A stretch of 64,000 nucleotides of DNA from Sweltsa coloradensis (Eukaryota; Arthropoda; Insecta; Plecoptera; Chloroperlidae): assembly GCA_024449915.1 (NCBI GenBank), contig JAMZAV010000310.1, positions 1 to 64,000 on the forward strand, given 5' to 3'. This document shows, piece by piece, positions 49,050 through 59,879 of the stretch. Below the pieces are notes generated by a model, which was not told where the DNA came from, did no database searches, and saw nothing but the letters and a program-made list of their open reading frames with translations. The translations under genes were made by a program, and so were the position numbers. The number at the start of each line of letters is the position of its first letter. Positions within the stretch are counted from its first letter, which is position 1.

Positions 49050-49398
49050 TTTGTGAGCGGTAGCTGGGGTTTGGGGCAAAGTTCCAGCCGCCGGAGGGAA
49101 AAAATTTCACCATACTACAGTTATTTCGTCATGTTTTAACAGAAAAATGGCAACGCAAGGGATTACCGTTTTGTTTATGAAGGATATATACACTTAAGTT
49201 GTTTTTGAAATTTCAATTTGATTGTCCAACTAAACCATCATGTGTATAAAAGTATGTTATGCACAATAATAGAGAGTTTTGAAATGCTTGAGATGCTTGG
49301 ACTCTGTAACAATGTTTTAGAGCAGCTATCTGCGACCTAAGAACTAAACAAATGAACGCTGTTAAATATCCCCCCCCCCTCGGTTCCTATGCCACTGC
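49050..49398. mobile_element. Truncated hAT fragment
   Basis: Ends CGGTTCCTATGCCACTG, the inverted CAGTGGC.TAGGAAC terminus. Its left part (CTGGGGTTTGGGGCAAAG, CACCATACTACAGTTATTT) matches, in reverse, the zinc-finger region of the 14394-15390 element. No left terminus or TSD was found. Confidence 0.6.
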
Positions 49399-49399
49399 T

Positions 49400-50004
49400 A
49401 TCCATGATGAAGCATCACATATCATCATTGATGCTATTAAAATGCAATATAACTAACTAATGTAAGATAAAGCATACCTAATGAAAAACGCATACTGATG
49501 CATAGTGACCCTATTCTCTAAATCCTAAATTTTAAGCACATATAGACTTTGGAAACCAAGGTCTATAGGAGCAGAAGTAAAATAATTAATTAGCCCATTT
49601 TATTAGTTAAAACAATTCAACTACCTGTACTTTACTATTTTATCTATGTGGCAAGGAATGAATCTTGGAAGCTTATTATTATAGGCTATATATGGAGTCC
49701 GATTGCAAGCATACCTTTTTTGACACATTTTTAGAGGTGAAAGAGGCACATCAGCTTGGAATCAACGACAACTTAATTTATATGCTAAACTTTTCTGTTA
49801 GATGAACATTTAATTAGGGTCATGCAACCAAGTAAAATACCCTAGTTAAAATATTTAAACAATCATTTAAAATAATCTACTAATGAAAACACTAAATTGA
49901 AGGTAGGTAGGCATATTATGTGTAAGGCTTTGACGAATTTGTTATGTTCTTATCACCATAGATGATTTGCAGATTTCTCATTGTTGCATCCTAAAATGAT
50001 ACAG
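49400..50004. other. SRRM intron, nothing recognised
   Basis: AT-rich. Confidence 0.45.
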
Positions 50005-50005
50005 G

Positions 50006-50245
50006 TTGATTGATTGGATATTGCTTAACGTCTCATATTTATGCAACTTGGCTAATCGAGACGAAGGGAGGGACGTAAGGGATGACGCGGGGGGACAAGG
50101 GGTGGACAGGCCTGTGCTGGTCAGAACCAGCCACAAGCGTATGGGGAGGGCAGGGGTTCCCCCACGTCGTGGTCGTCTCTGTCTGTGTCATCATCTGTCC
50201 GTGTTGTCATTGTCGTCGCCGTCGGGGAGGTAGTCAAAGGGAAGG
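50006..50245. repeat. Dispersed repeat, GCTTAACGTC family, second copy
   Basis: The first 70 bp match 34631 onward. The rest (CAGAACCAGCCAC, CACGTCGTGGTCGTC, GTCAAAGGGAAGGGG) matches 56725-56850. Confidence 0.65.
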
Positions 50246-50787
50246 GGAATGATAGATCAAGAATCTGGGTATGAAAGTCCTGAATCTGTGTATACAGTAG
50301 TTACCAAAATGGCAATACTTACATATTATGGTATGATCAAAGTATGCTGAAAAATAGGGATGCAACCACGGATCAACATAATATTTAAACCGTTCTATCA
50401 ATAATAGAATAGCAACCTTCCGCAAAGTATCACAATGTTGGCTTCTTAAATATTTTTAATGAAAGTAAGTCCTCGGAACTTACCTATATTGTCATTTGTA
50501 ATTCCTTCCAATTGTACTGTTTGAAATAGAAAAATGTATATGCAATACAAATGTAAAGAGTTTAATGTATTTATTATATTATTATTAGTATTATTATTAT
50601 TTTAATAGCTATCGCCAAGACTTTCACAGACGGAGTTGCAAACATCATTCAAGCAGGTGTGTGTTGAAGACAGCTTAACCAACAATGTCAATGGAACTTA
50701 ATATTTTAGCTTGAATTATGTTAACAACAAAAAAAACTGATTTCTCTAAGGCTAAACTAACTTTATATTTTGTTACAAAATTGTTAC

Positions 50788-50853
50788 CTGTCTTTCTTGT
50801 GTTTTTTAGATTTCTTCTTTTTCTTGTCTCGCTTTGTTTCCGGACTAGACGAA
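50788..50853 (-). CDS. Srrm234: SRRM internal exon, Ser/Lys-rich (22 codons)
   Basis: A 66-bp exon between TTTTCAG| and GACAG|GTAACA, phase 2 on both sides. It encodes SSSPETKRDKKKKK followed by SKKHKKD. The poly-Lys stretch after SSSP resembles the region that follows the FGIS block in human SRRM2 and the KKKKKKSSKKHKR stretch of SRRM4. As a symmetric 66-nt exon it can be skipped without a frameshift. It is too short to identify on its own; the call rests on splice phase, spacing and composition. Confidence 0.85.
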
Positions 50854-51117
50854 CTGAAAACAAATATTTACAGGTTTGATAGAAAGAAAATATGCAAATC
50901 TTTGGATGTAAGCCTATGACCCCTGACTATTTTCCTTCAAATATACTTTTTTTACAGTTGCCACTTTCAGCCCATGAAAAACTGATGAAAAACTGAACTT
51001 TTAAAGTTTTTTGTAGTACAAATCTATGTTCTAAAAGTTCATTAAAATTTAACATAATTATAGTGTCATTTTTTGATTACATCAATTTTTTCAGTCCACT
51101 TGATGATAGATACGTGA

Positions 51118-51278
51118 AGTCCCGAATGTAGGGTGAATATAAGCCGCCCCCCTAATATTTTTCTTGTTGAAATACAAAAAAAACATGCATCAGCATTATG
51201 CATAATAAGATAGGTTACGGACTTTGTGAGATATAACATAATGAAAAAAAAGGTAGGCTTGTATCCAGTTCAATACGG
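51118..51278. mobile_element. CCGTAT-family MITE remnant
   Basis: The right end CAATACGGTA and left GTGAATATAAGCCGCCCCCC fit a diverged or related member of the CCGTAT...ATATAGC family. Much shorter than the 29.1- and 35.7-kb copies. Confidence 0.45.
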
Positions 51279-51652
51279 TACTTAAAGATGCACAATATTG
51301 GTATAAAAGTAACATTTAAATTGAAAGCAACAGCTCTTTATGATTGCATTGTGGATTTCAATAGCACACCGAGGTGGTCAACTGCTTTAGATTACAAATG
51401 GGGCCGAACATGAAAAGTTTCTAACAAGTCTAAAACTGAAATCAAGTATACAATTATTTTAATTTAATGAGTTCATATTTAATAAATAATATACCTTTTA
51501 GTGATTTCTATTAACCTATTTACTTACAATGTTTAATGTTTGCTGTCTGCACAAACAAAGGACAGATTTATCAAAATATAGATCTTTCCTATAATCCAAA
51601 TAAAACTCAATGGCTATGACCAAAAGAGGACAAACAAAATGGCCATGTCTAC

Positions 51653-51907
51653 CTGTCTCTCCCTTTCCTCTTTTTATTCTTGGTGGTGTCTGGCTCGACC
51701 TGTTCGGGACTCGGAGTTCGAATGAGAGGATACTTCCGGATCTGCTCTGCAGCAGCCTTTGCTGCAGCCTTCGCTTGAGCCTCCTTTGCATGACGTTGTG
51801 GGTCCAGACTACTTCCCTCCACAAAGTATTCGGATATCCCAAACGCTTCGCGCAGTTTGGCATTCTTTTCCTGCTGGGCCTCGGCAATTTGATGTGTTTC
51901 GCGAACA
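51653..51907 (-). CDS. Srrm234: SRRM2-family conserved exon (ETHQ/FGIS block)
   Basis: The exon opens after TGTGAACAG| and closes at GACAG|GTAGAC, phase 2 in and out. It encodes THQIAE, then FGISEYFVEGSSLDPQR, then an Ala/Lys-rich helix, a PLIRTPSPEQ segment and a basic tail. Human SRRM2 has the same order just after its cwf21 domain: THQLAE, FGISDSYVDGSSFDPQR, then PYSLVRESSSSRSPTP. This is the most diagnostic SRRM2 block in the window, and it identifies the gene as the SRRM2 lineage rather than a generic RS protein. Residues upstream of RETHQ in the same frame (NSLFVNS) fall in the intron. The preceding exon, expected to carry cwf21, was not found between this exon and the satellite array. 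Confidence 0.92.
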
Positions 51908-53288
51908 CTGTTCACAAACAGAGAATTCAAGTGTCTTACAAATAAAACTTACTAGCTAATAATCACAACATAGAAAATTGTCCGAGTCTTCTTAAGCCCC
52001 AAAACTATAACAAGCAGCCGTTAAAGGTGCTAATGCCGAAATGGGTTGATAAAGACTCAACAGTTGTGCAAGTGGGAAGATATCAAGAAGAAAGCTGAAG
52101 TATCAATTGGGGAATGCAGATTAACTTCATATAATTCACATGACCTGATGGAATTGGTGGATATACTGCAGTACATCAGGGATTGCCTTCTCAACAGCGG
52201 CCATAATCCAGTAACTAGAAACATTGTCGTAGACAAGTAATTAAATAAATTATGTAAAGAGGGATTGGAATAGGACACATTTGGCAGTTAGTAAATAGCT
52301 ATTCGCTTGGCCAAGAAGCATCTGACGTACCGGTATATGGAACTTTGCAACCAATAACGCATACATGGACATCAGCACTACAGTCATAGATTTCCTAAAT
52401 TTTGTCTTAATCAACCAGAATAAATTCACGAATATAGTCAATTTTGGAGACAAAATCAAAATTTGTGAAAATAAATTTATTTTTTATAGGCCCAAATTAT
52501 TTTAAAACAAATTTTAGAAATGTGTTACGACAGTCAAAAATGGAATTTTTGAAGAAATGCTAACAATGAAAAAACCCAAATTCTGGGTAAATGCAAAATC
52601 CGATTTCGCAGACCTGATTTTTTAAAATACTAATGGAAGCTTTCTTGAACCCCATACAAAAGTTATTTTGCATTTAAATCAATTTCTTACGGATTTACCG
52701 GGCATTGTTTGATGCTGGGCGTGAAAATTAGGAAATTAGCTGGTACTCCAATAAGTAACATATAAACCACGATTTTGTGACGTAACCTTTGCCCCTACCA
52801 AAACTATAGAAGACACCTTTCTTGTAGGGAATTGAATGGGGAATATTTTTGTAATTAAAACATTTTGTCTATCTCCAACCAATTTGTAGATATTTGATAA
52901 CCAACACTTTTTGGCCGCCATTTTCCAATATGGCGGCCAAAGCTCTTGTCCGATTGTAGGGGAGTTTTAGTATGTTGATTAGTATTATATAAGGAAGGTC
53001 TCTGCAAAAATTAAGCGACATCGCAATTTTTTCCTCCAAAAATTCTTATTTGCCAGGATTATTGGGGGAGGGGGGCGCGAAGGGCCGTGGGGCGGCCTAG
53101 CTCACCACAGCAACGCACTTCATGCTCCCCCACGGCGCTTTTTTTCTCTTTCAAAAGTTTTCTCTTTTTAAGGTCATTTTCGTGAAAATCTGTGCGTTTT
53201 AAAGCACCACAATAACAAACTTTGTATATCTAGTCAAATCCTTTTTTGGTCAGATGATAATTTGCCTTTAATATTGCGAGAAAACAGT
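51908..53288. other. SRRM intron, no gene
   Basis: Upstream of the ETHQ exon. No cwf21-like coding was found in any minus frame. Confidence 0.45.
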
Positions 53289-53510
53289 TATTCTTCTGTT
53301 GGATTTATGTCATGGAAGTCAACATTCACAACAACTTGCAGTAAAGTAAAGGTTTGTTCTGTTGTCCCGGTGTCTCAATTGGTAGAGCTACGGCACGTTA
53401 AGCCGGAGGTTCTGGGTTCAAACTCCAGTCGAGGCAAACTTTTACGACAACTGCTATGAATCAACAACTATGGCCTTAAAGCGGGCTTATGCTTAAAATC
53501 CTTATGTGCA
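53289..53510 (+). repeat. tRNA-derived SINE, Asn-like head, copy 1
   Basis: A tRNA-like head at about 53371-53438: TGTCTCAATTGGTAGAGC (A box), anticodon arm CGGC-ACGTTAA-GCCG, GGTTCAAACTCC (B box). The tail AACTTTTACGACAACTGC runs to TAAAGCGGGCTTATGCTTAA. A near-identical copy follows 302 bp downstream, including about 80 bp before the head. Confidence 0.85.
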
Positions 53511-53590
53511 TACTACCCAACTCATGGGAGATGAGATGTGATTGGATTTATCCATGTGATCTTTCAGATTTAACAGCTACATTGCAATCT

Positions 53591-53770
53591 TCTGTTGGAT
53601 TTATGTCATGAGAGTCAACATTCACAACAACTAGCAGTTTAGTAAAGGTTTATTCTGTTGTCCCGTTGGCTCAATTGGTATAGCTATGGCACGTTAAGCC
53701 GGAGGTTCTGGGTTTGACCCCAGTCGGGGCAAACTTTTACAACAACTGCTATGAATCAATAATAATAATA
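53591..53770 (+). repeat. tRNA-derived SINE, copy 2 with (AAT)n
   Basis: Same upstream segment, head and T-arm as copy 1 (GGTTTGACCCC B box) and a tail that goes straight into (AAT)n without the AAAGCGGG block. Confidence 0.85.
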
Positions 53771-53774
53771 ATAA

Positions 53775-53935
53775 TTATTATTAGTCAATGATAACAGTAG
53801 TAATAAAAGTATGCCCAGACTGGAGACTGGGGACCCAGTCGGGGCATACTTTTCACTAATAATGTCCTTAAAGCGGGCTTATGCTTAAAAACTTTATTTC
53901 ATTATTATTATTATTATTATTATTATTTTTATTTT
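53775..53935 (+). repeat. SINE-derived foldback fragment with tail
   Basis: AAAAGTATGCCCAGACTGG and CCCAGTCGGGGCATACTTTT form an inverted pair with a short loop, followed by TGTCCTTAAAGCGGGCTTAT and (ATT)n. Compare 3969-4220. Confidence 0.75.
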
Positions 53936-54243
53936 TTAAATTAATATTTGCATTTATTGTAATCATTTGTACACAATATTAAAAAGAAATGCGAGAGCGA
54001 CAGATATAGCATCTACCCCATATTCTCAATTGAAACATTAAAGTGCACTTTTCACACTTTTTTGGGCGAAGGGGGGGGGGGGGGTTGACTCCCCCCCGCT
54101 GCGCTCCCTTATCTAATCAGATCAACAAGTAGTATCATATGCAGTGACGTGCAATTCAATTTTTTTAGGGAGAACAGTTCCATCCATGTATCACTTTTCT
54201 GATCTGTGCATTTGTGTCGTCTCACGAGAAGAACTAAATTTAC

Positions 54244-55038
54244 CAGGGCATCGAACCGGTACGAACCGAAAACCGAAAAAAAAATTCCTGAACCAAAAGC
54301 TGAACCGAAAACCGTTATAAGAAAGTGCCTGAACCGAAACCGAATTTCTTATTTCGGTTTATTTTGGGTTTTTTCGGTTAAGGGGGCAGTTTCTGTCACA
54401 AAGTCTAAAAATCGCGAAAATTGGGAAAAATTAAAAAAAAGTTCGATTTTTCCTTTCACAAGTTCTTCTTTTCAAAAGACCAAAGACACCATGCCCACCA
54501 CACCTTTCATAAACACAGACTTCAGAATGTTGTTCTTAACCGTGGAAATCAAATTAAGGTCACTTTAATTTAGTGTAGTAAGGCTAAATGTAAATAGACG
54601 ACACTCCCCGTCACCGCACCCATTGATTGCCTTAGTCCTGTAACGTTCATTATCCCAGTCTTTCATATCGGCCTCTACAGACACAGACCTGATTTGGACT
54701 GAGGACTGAGGAACATTGTGGAATGTGGACTTAAGAGTCAGGTTTTGGGCATATATGTTGAGAATTGATAGATGTGGACATGTATTGGTAATTAATGTTA
54801 GTAAATATCCCTACAAACGTTTTCAACTTTCAAAAAAATGATACTTTTATTGATATTTTGCCTTATAAAATGTAAAATAAAATAAACTGGTTCAAACCGG
54901 TTTAAAACGGTTCGAACCGAACCGTTATTTTTAGAAAGGTCGAACTGAACCGAAAACCAAACCGAAAAAAATAACGTACCAAAAACCAAACCGAAATAAA
55001 AATTATTTAAATAATTTTTATTTCGGTTCCATCCCCTG
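54244..55038. mobile_element. hAT MITE with GAACCGAA-rich ends
   Basis: 795 bp, ends CAGGGCATCGAACCG and CGGTTCCATCCCCTG, exact 8-bp TSD AAATTTAC (54236-54243, 55039-55046). Each end has several GAACCGAAAACCGAAAA-type repeats. Non-coding. Confidence 0.9.
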
Positions 55039-55169
55039 AAATTTACCCCTAATTGATGTGTTTTTGATGACAGTGCCCTTCCCGAAACATAAAAAGGAGT
55101 AATTTACCCCGGCATCTCCACCAACAAAAAGCCCAGATTGCTAGAGCTTAACTTCCTATTTTGTTTGGT

Positions 55170-55692
55170 CAGGCACTAGGAAGAGACGGGGGAAGGGGGG
55201 TAATCTCCCCCTGACTTTTTACTGTGACCCCTCCCCCAATTAAAAATGCTAGAAATTCAGTCAAACCGTAAATCCCCACAGTGACAAGCGACAGCTACCG
55301 AATAATGAATTTTAAATTTTAAATCTCCTGCTGTTACACCTTTTGTTTTGGGTTTTTTCGGTTAAGGGGGCAGTTTCTGTCACAAAGTCACATTATATAT
55401 TATAAATCCTAATGTTTGTAGGCTTGTAGAACGTCCATCTTGTCATTATTCCAATTCTTTTTTTATAGTTTTATAGCTTTTACTGTACAAAAATTTATTA
55501 ATTTGGTATTGCATTCAGCCCACTTATTTTTTCTAGAACGGACCAAACACACTAAAAACTGTTGTCAAAATTTACCTTGTAGTTGGGGGTTAGGACCCCC
55601 CCCCCCCTCCCATGCTTGGTTCCTTTTCCCAAAAACCCAGCAGAAGATTTGTTGCCCCCCCCCCCCCTTGAAAAAGAGTTCCTACGTGCCTG
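55170..55692. mobile_element. hAT-like MITE, CAGGCAC...TAGGAA ends
   Basis: Ends CAGGCACTAGGAA and GTTCCTACGTGCCTG are inverse, with adjacent G/C runs as in the 12477 and 59335 elements. The flanking 8 bp match only 5 of 8. It contains a 44-bp exact copy (55346-55389) of 54362-54405 from the neighbouring hAT. Confidence 0.65.
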
Positions 55693-56640
55693 ATTTTGGG
55701 TACTCCCATATCAGTGCTTATTTTTCCCCGTCGTCAAGCGTATTATCCACAAGACCATAAGAAAGTCATCGATTGAAATGTGAATTTCGCAATGCCCTAA
55801 TTGATTTCCTTTATTGTCCGTCGTAAAACCAGTTTGTGTACCTCAAGACACTACACATCTCATCATCTCCATGTTAATGCAAGCCCTTACATCCACGACC
55901 AATATTCCCGCGATCAAATTAGTGGTTAATTAATGGACTTAAAAAACCGCGGACAACTGGATTAAACAATGTTATGAAGTGATGTCTGTTTCCAACGACG
56001 TTTAGAGAAGAGTGTAATTTCAACCAGGTTTCGTCGTTGTGCTTTGAGACAACGATTGTAACCCACGCGACAACGACAGGAAACACGCGTACTGGCTGGG
56101 GGATTCCCTAGGGAGCTGCTACTCAGGGTAGACTGCAACGCTCTATGGATCGCGTACACCTGTTCCGATCCCACGCGCCACGGTAAGCGGCTGACGGCGA
56201 GCGAAACGCTAAGCCCCCATTTGCGGCGACTTCCTAATCCTATTCCCGTAATCCGTGAAATGTGCGACTTGACGTCTGTTCCCGATCGCACGTGGCGAGG
56301 AAGGCGAGGACATAAACTGTCTCCACAGACTTCGCAATCACGCCGAAATAAGATCCTACACCATTTTATCAGTTTGATTATTTTGTTACATAACGAACCA
56401 CGAACCCGACATCCAATCCAAAGTTATAGTTATAGGCCTAGTCTCGTGGCTCCAATGTCTTCTACTCAAAATGTATATTTTTAATTCATAACACATAAAG
56501 TCCTTGAACTCATGGAACGACCTGCAGCGCTCGAAGCAGACCAATGACAAACGCCATACGTACCAGGAACTGGGAGAATGAAATTGGTTGTGCTCCAGGC
56601 TGAAAATGTTAGGTATTACCACCAGTTCCCATTTTTTTTT
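55693..56640. other. No supported gene
   Basis: GC is somewhat raised at 56000-56350. A 109-codon minus ORF (55962-56291) has no recognisable motif. Confidence 0.4.
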
Positions 56641-56649
56641 TGTTTATTT

Positions 56650-56870
56650 GGATTAAGGACGCGCCAACCGTTGGGTCATAACCATAATGTACCACTCTAA
56701 CCTAGGGGGGGGGGGAAGAGGGGCCCTCAGAACCAGCCACGGGTAAGGGGAGGAAGGGGGGTTTCTCACGTCGCGGTCGTCATCGTCTTTGTCATAGTTC
56801 GTTGTGTCATTGTCATCGTCGTCGGAGAGGTCGTCAAGGGAAGGGGGCAAGGTCCGCGACGATGATTGCC
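56650..56870. repeat. Dispersed repeat related to 50100-50240
   Basis: Shares CAGAACCAGCCAC, TCTCACGTCGCGGTCGTC and GTCATTGTCATCGTCGTC with the 50-kb copy. The acidic minus-strand ORF here is a by-product of the GTC/ATC triplets. Confidence 0.6.
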
Positions 56871-57730
56871 AGAGCTCGCCTCTATTTTCGGGGAGTAAAA
56901 TACTATCCTTCATACTAGCTGATGTTTGCGAGGTGGACTTTTTCTCTTGAATCGCCTTTTACGATTAGCAGAGCCATGCTCTGGGCCAATTCTACCCCGG
57001 GCCCAGACGGGGGCCCACTAATTGGTTTTGTTATAAGGGGATAGGACATACGTGTTAAATCGTTATTGTTTTAGTCTTAAGAAATTTGTTATAACACAAA
57101 CAAAATTCTTAGGACGGACCAATCAGACGTCAATAATCCTTACGACGACCAATGAAAATTGAAAAGTAGTAACTTCAGGCAACTAAAACAAGACTAACCA
57201 ATCAGCTATCTTAACAAAATTGGACCCATTGAAACTGCGAACTGTGTTGGAGGTTGCAAGATGCAGGTACGAAGTACATGACAGTGACACCAAGGAAAGT
57301 CGGTTCGAACTTCGAATACTACATAAGAAATGGATTTTTAATGAAGAAAAATTATTGCTTTTCATCCTGAACTAGCACCAGTCATCTGTCATCATATGGA
57401 ATTTGAACATAACATCATCACAATAGTCATCTGATAGGAGGCCCAAGTATACCTTCTATTCACGGTTTGGAGGTTGTTTCGACTAATTTTTTTAACACCT
57501 ACAACAAATTGAAATATTTTCCTGCTTCCAATTTTGTATTGACATTTCCATAGAGATTAATACCTTACTAATCTCTTTTTATATTACCAACAAAATATAC
57601 AGCAGCACTATCACCTATAGATATCTTATGAAAAAACTAATGTAACCTGCTGCTTCTACACAAACACAATTGTACGAATGTACACCAATGATAACGGGCA
57701 ATCAACGTGACACGTAACGTAACTACCAAC
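56871..57730. other. SRRM intron downstream of the alternative first exon, nothing recognised
   Basis: AT-rich; no repeat boundaries identified. Confidence 0.4.
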
Positions 57731-58140
57731 CTGACGACGGACCGAAGCGTTTTCCGAGAGTTGCGCGGGGTAAGCAGGCATATTTGCAGATTGGCGAGAG
57801 GGTGATGCTGCGGCGGCGGCGGCAGGGGGAGAATATGAGACACGCAGTGACAGCAACACGGTTGTACGACAGTTCGTTCCCTCCTCGTCGCGATTACCCC
57901 GAGATTAGCACGCGCGACGTGTTGCCCGACGGCGGCGGCGGCCGGCAGCGTCCGTTGTTCCACGATCGCCTGGAACGTGCCTCGCCACAATCGCTCGAAC
58001 AGCACCCTCTCGTCCACGGGCCGACGTCTCGGGCACGCGGCCGTAGTCGAGCGCGAGGTGACCACATGGTCAGAGAACAACATAGCACGACGAAAAAATA
58101 GGCTTCGATTGGGGTTACCGTAAAGCGCGAGAACATGAAG
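57720..58140 (-). promoter_or_regulatory. GC- and CpG-rich island around the SRRM4-like first exon
   Basis: By eye this is the most GC- and CpG-dense stretch outside transposons, with repeated CGG and CGCG. It coincides with the SRRM4-like exon and suggests an internal promoter. No TATA or initiator could be assigned. Confidence 0.4.
57731..58083 (-). CDS. Srrm234: Alternative first coding exon with SRRM4-like N-terminus
   Basis: The minus-strand frame from the ATG at 58083 reads LFERLWRGTFQAI at residues 29-41. This closely matches the N-terminus of vertebrate SRRM4, which I recall as LFEKFWRGTFKAV near residue 11; a looser match continues to about residue 61 (ARANL). The conserved part ends at a possible donor GGG|GTAATC (57898, phase 0). 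A second possible donor CAG|GTTGGT at 57731 leaves phase 2, which matches the incoming phase of the exons at 51907, 50853, 47175 and 34560, so I extended the exon to it; residues 63-117 are not conserved to my eye. The ATG at 58083 is the nearest in-frame one upstream of the motif; another lies at 58143. The stretch is much richer in GC and CpG than its surroundings, as expected of a promoter and first exon. The identity of the motif is firmer than the exon ends. Confidence 0.62.
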
Positions 58141-59334
58141 CACCTTGCGAAAACGCAGAGTTAAAAGTTAGTTACTAAGTATGTGTATATATATATATAT
58201 ATATTAAACTAATGGAAGACAACGACGCAGGCACCAAGTTAGGTAATCGGCTACTGGAAAGTAGCACGATTTGGAAGACTTTGGATTTTGCGACCTCACA
58301 CAAACGCCGTATGTATCTACATGTTGGCCTGACGCGCGCGATGTGGTCACTTGTTACCCGAGGCCAACACTCGACTCACTAACAGAAGCCAGTGTTCTAT
58401 GAGAAGGAGTTGGCTGCGTTTCGCGCCGGCGCATATCGTAAGGGTTGCAGATATAGAATTTTGGGATGAGAGTCCCTCCCCCGGCATCCCCCATAGCAGT
58501 TTGCTCTCCCAATCCCCTTCATTTCCTCCCTCTCACACTAGCAAAGAGGAAAATCGATCTGGTCGTCGTCCGTGGTGGCCGATTGTACTCGGCGGAGAAG
58601 GGAGAAATTTCATATCCACATATTGCCGGAGCGCGTAATGAAACATTTCCAATGCAGCAATGCGGATTCCTTGAGTAGCTTACTCTCGTCACTAAGGTGC
58701 AAGATTCTCAAGAGTGCACGCTAGCTAATATCCTAGCTAAAGCCGCCACGCGGTTCCATTCAACTCTCCTTTTCACGAAATTTTAATATCTTACGAAACA
58801 GACATTTACTTTGGCAGTGGTCCACATGAATCTTCGAACTTAGCTCACCGAGTAGGTAGTAGAAGAACGGAAGGAAGCTGTAGTAACTTCTCCCACAACA
58901 CTCCCAAAAGAGATCGTATAGCCTGGATCGCAGTCAACGCTCATTCGAACCTTGCGTTTCATTCCATCAACAATTCACAAGAAATATAACAAAACGTACA
59001 ATCGTGTACCTTCCTTCATAGCATATAGTTCATCTCAATCTCCTCACAAATATGATCAATGATCATATATCAACAAATCATTTGTCCCGCCGCCCGCGCT
59101 TCCATAGTAATTAGCAAGTGGTTTGTCTAGCTAGCAGATCCGAGTAGAATGGGTGATAATATGTAACAACGATATTAATTTGATGAAACTTTTAGAGCAG
59201 GTGAGGTAATTGTAATTACTCAATTGGACTAAACACTGCACTTTAATAAATAAATAACAAGATTTTAAACGGGATAAAGCGACCTCCTTGTTCATTCTGC
59301 ACAAAAATAATAAGACATGTCATGTACACATTGT
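58141..59334. other. No gene recognised upstream of the alternative first exon
   Basis: A (TA)n tract at 58183-58204 and moderately GC-rich sequence to 58.7 kb. Short plus-strand ORFs (58351-58638, 58466-58678) overlap each other in two frames and are not supported. Confidence 0.4.
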
Positions 59335-59337
59335 ACA

Positions 59338-59811
59338 GGCGCGTAGGAACCTTATATTTTGTAGTGGTGGGGGTACCGGTCAAAACAAGAAAGGAGTGTA
59401 AGTAACCCCCAAGGAGGGGGGGGGGGGCACAGCCCCAGCCGCCGGGAGGCCCACTCACCAAAGGCGAGTTTTATTTATTTTTGGATCGAGATTGCGAGGG
59501 GTAAAAACGTGTCTTGGGACAAATTATGAAGATGAACTGTTCGGGGCATGGAATGCCTGATCTATGTGGATCTGAATGATAAAAAATACTATATCATACT
59601 ACTGTTGACAATAGAGCTTGAGACAGAGTGAATGAAGGGTAGCATGATCGAAGAGCCAATTTGTACAAAATGTTGAGGATTTATATAGTAGGTGGATGCA
59701 TCATGACAAATGTGAAACGGATAGCTCTTTTGTTTCTTTTGGTGTGGCTATCAGCGTAAAAAGTGGGGGGAGGGGGGGGGGGTCAATTCCGGCCATTCCT
59801 ACGCGCCTAGC
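59338..59811. mobile_element. hAT-like MITE, CAGGCGCGTAGGAA ends
   Basis: Left end CAGGCGCGTAGGAACC and right end ATTCCTACGCGCCTAG with G runs just inside. No matching TSD. Related to the 12477 and 55170 elements. Confidence 0.65.
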
Positions 59812-59879
59812 CAACCAAGTATGTTTCAATAACTGCCCTAATGCTTATAATAATTTGTGTAGTCTAGTACTTTACAGCC

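Larger units (their letters stand above)
19945..58083 (-). other. Srrm234: Gene span: SRRM2/3/4-type splicing factor with alternative first and last exons
   Basis: This entry ties together the minus-strand exons listed separately. Every junction uses GT-AG and the phases agree: all internal joins are phase 2 (an AG left over, completed by T or A), except 45859/41546, which is phase 0. From 51907 to the stop at 19945 the coding length is 988 residues; ending at 25196 instead gives 965. Vertebrate SRRM2 is a spliceosome-associated nuclear-speckle protein, and SRRM3/SRRM4 promote neural microexon inclusion through the C-terminal eMIC domain. A single invertebrate gene covering both is what is known of the ancestral Srrm2/3/4 gene. 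The cwf21 domain expected upstream of 51907 was not seen here. Exact use of the 58-kb first exon is inferred. Confidence 0.85.

Noticed and set aside
53371..53443. Functional tRNA gene
   Set aside because: It has A and B boxes and a partial cloverleaf, but the acceptor stem is poor, position 33 is C, and it sits in a SINE with a tail and repeated copies.
55962..56291. 109-codon minus ORF as the missing SRRM N-terminal exon
   Set aside because: It contains no MYNGIGL-type start or cwf21 helix pattern.
56653..56913. Acidic Asp-rich minus ORF
   Set aside because: It derives from GTC/ATC triplets in a dispersed repeat shared with 50.1 kb.
57784..58101. 105-codon plus-strand ORF in the GC-rich island
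   Set aside because: The minus strand carries the WRGTF motif. The plus frame has no recognisable motif and is open because of GC bias.
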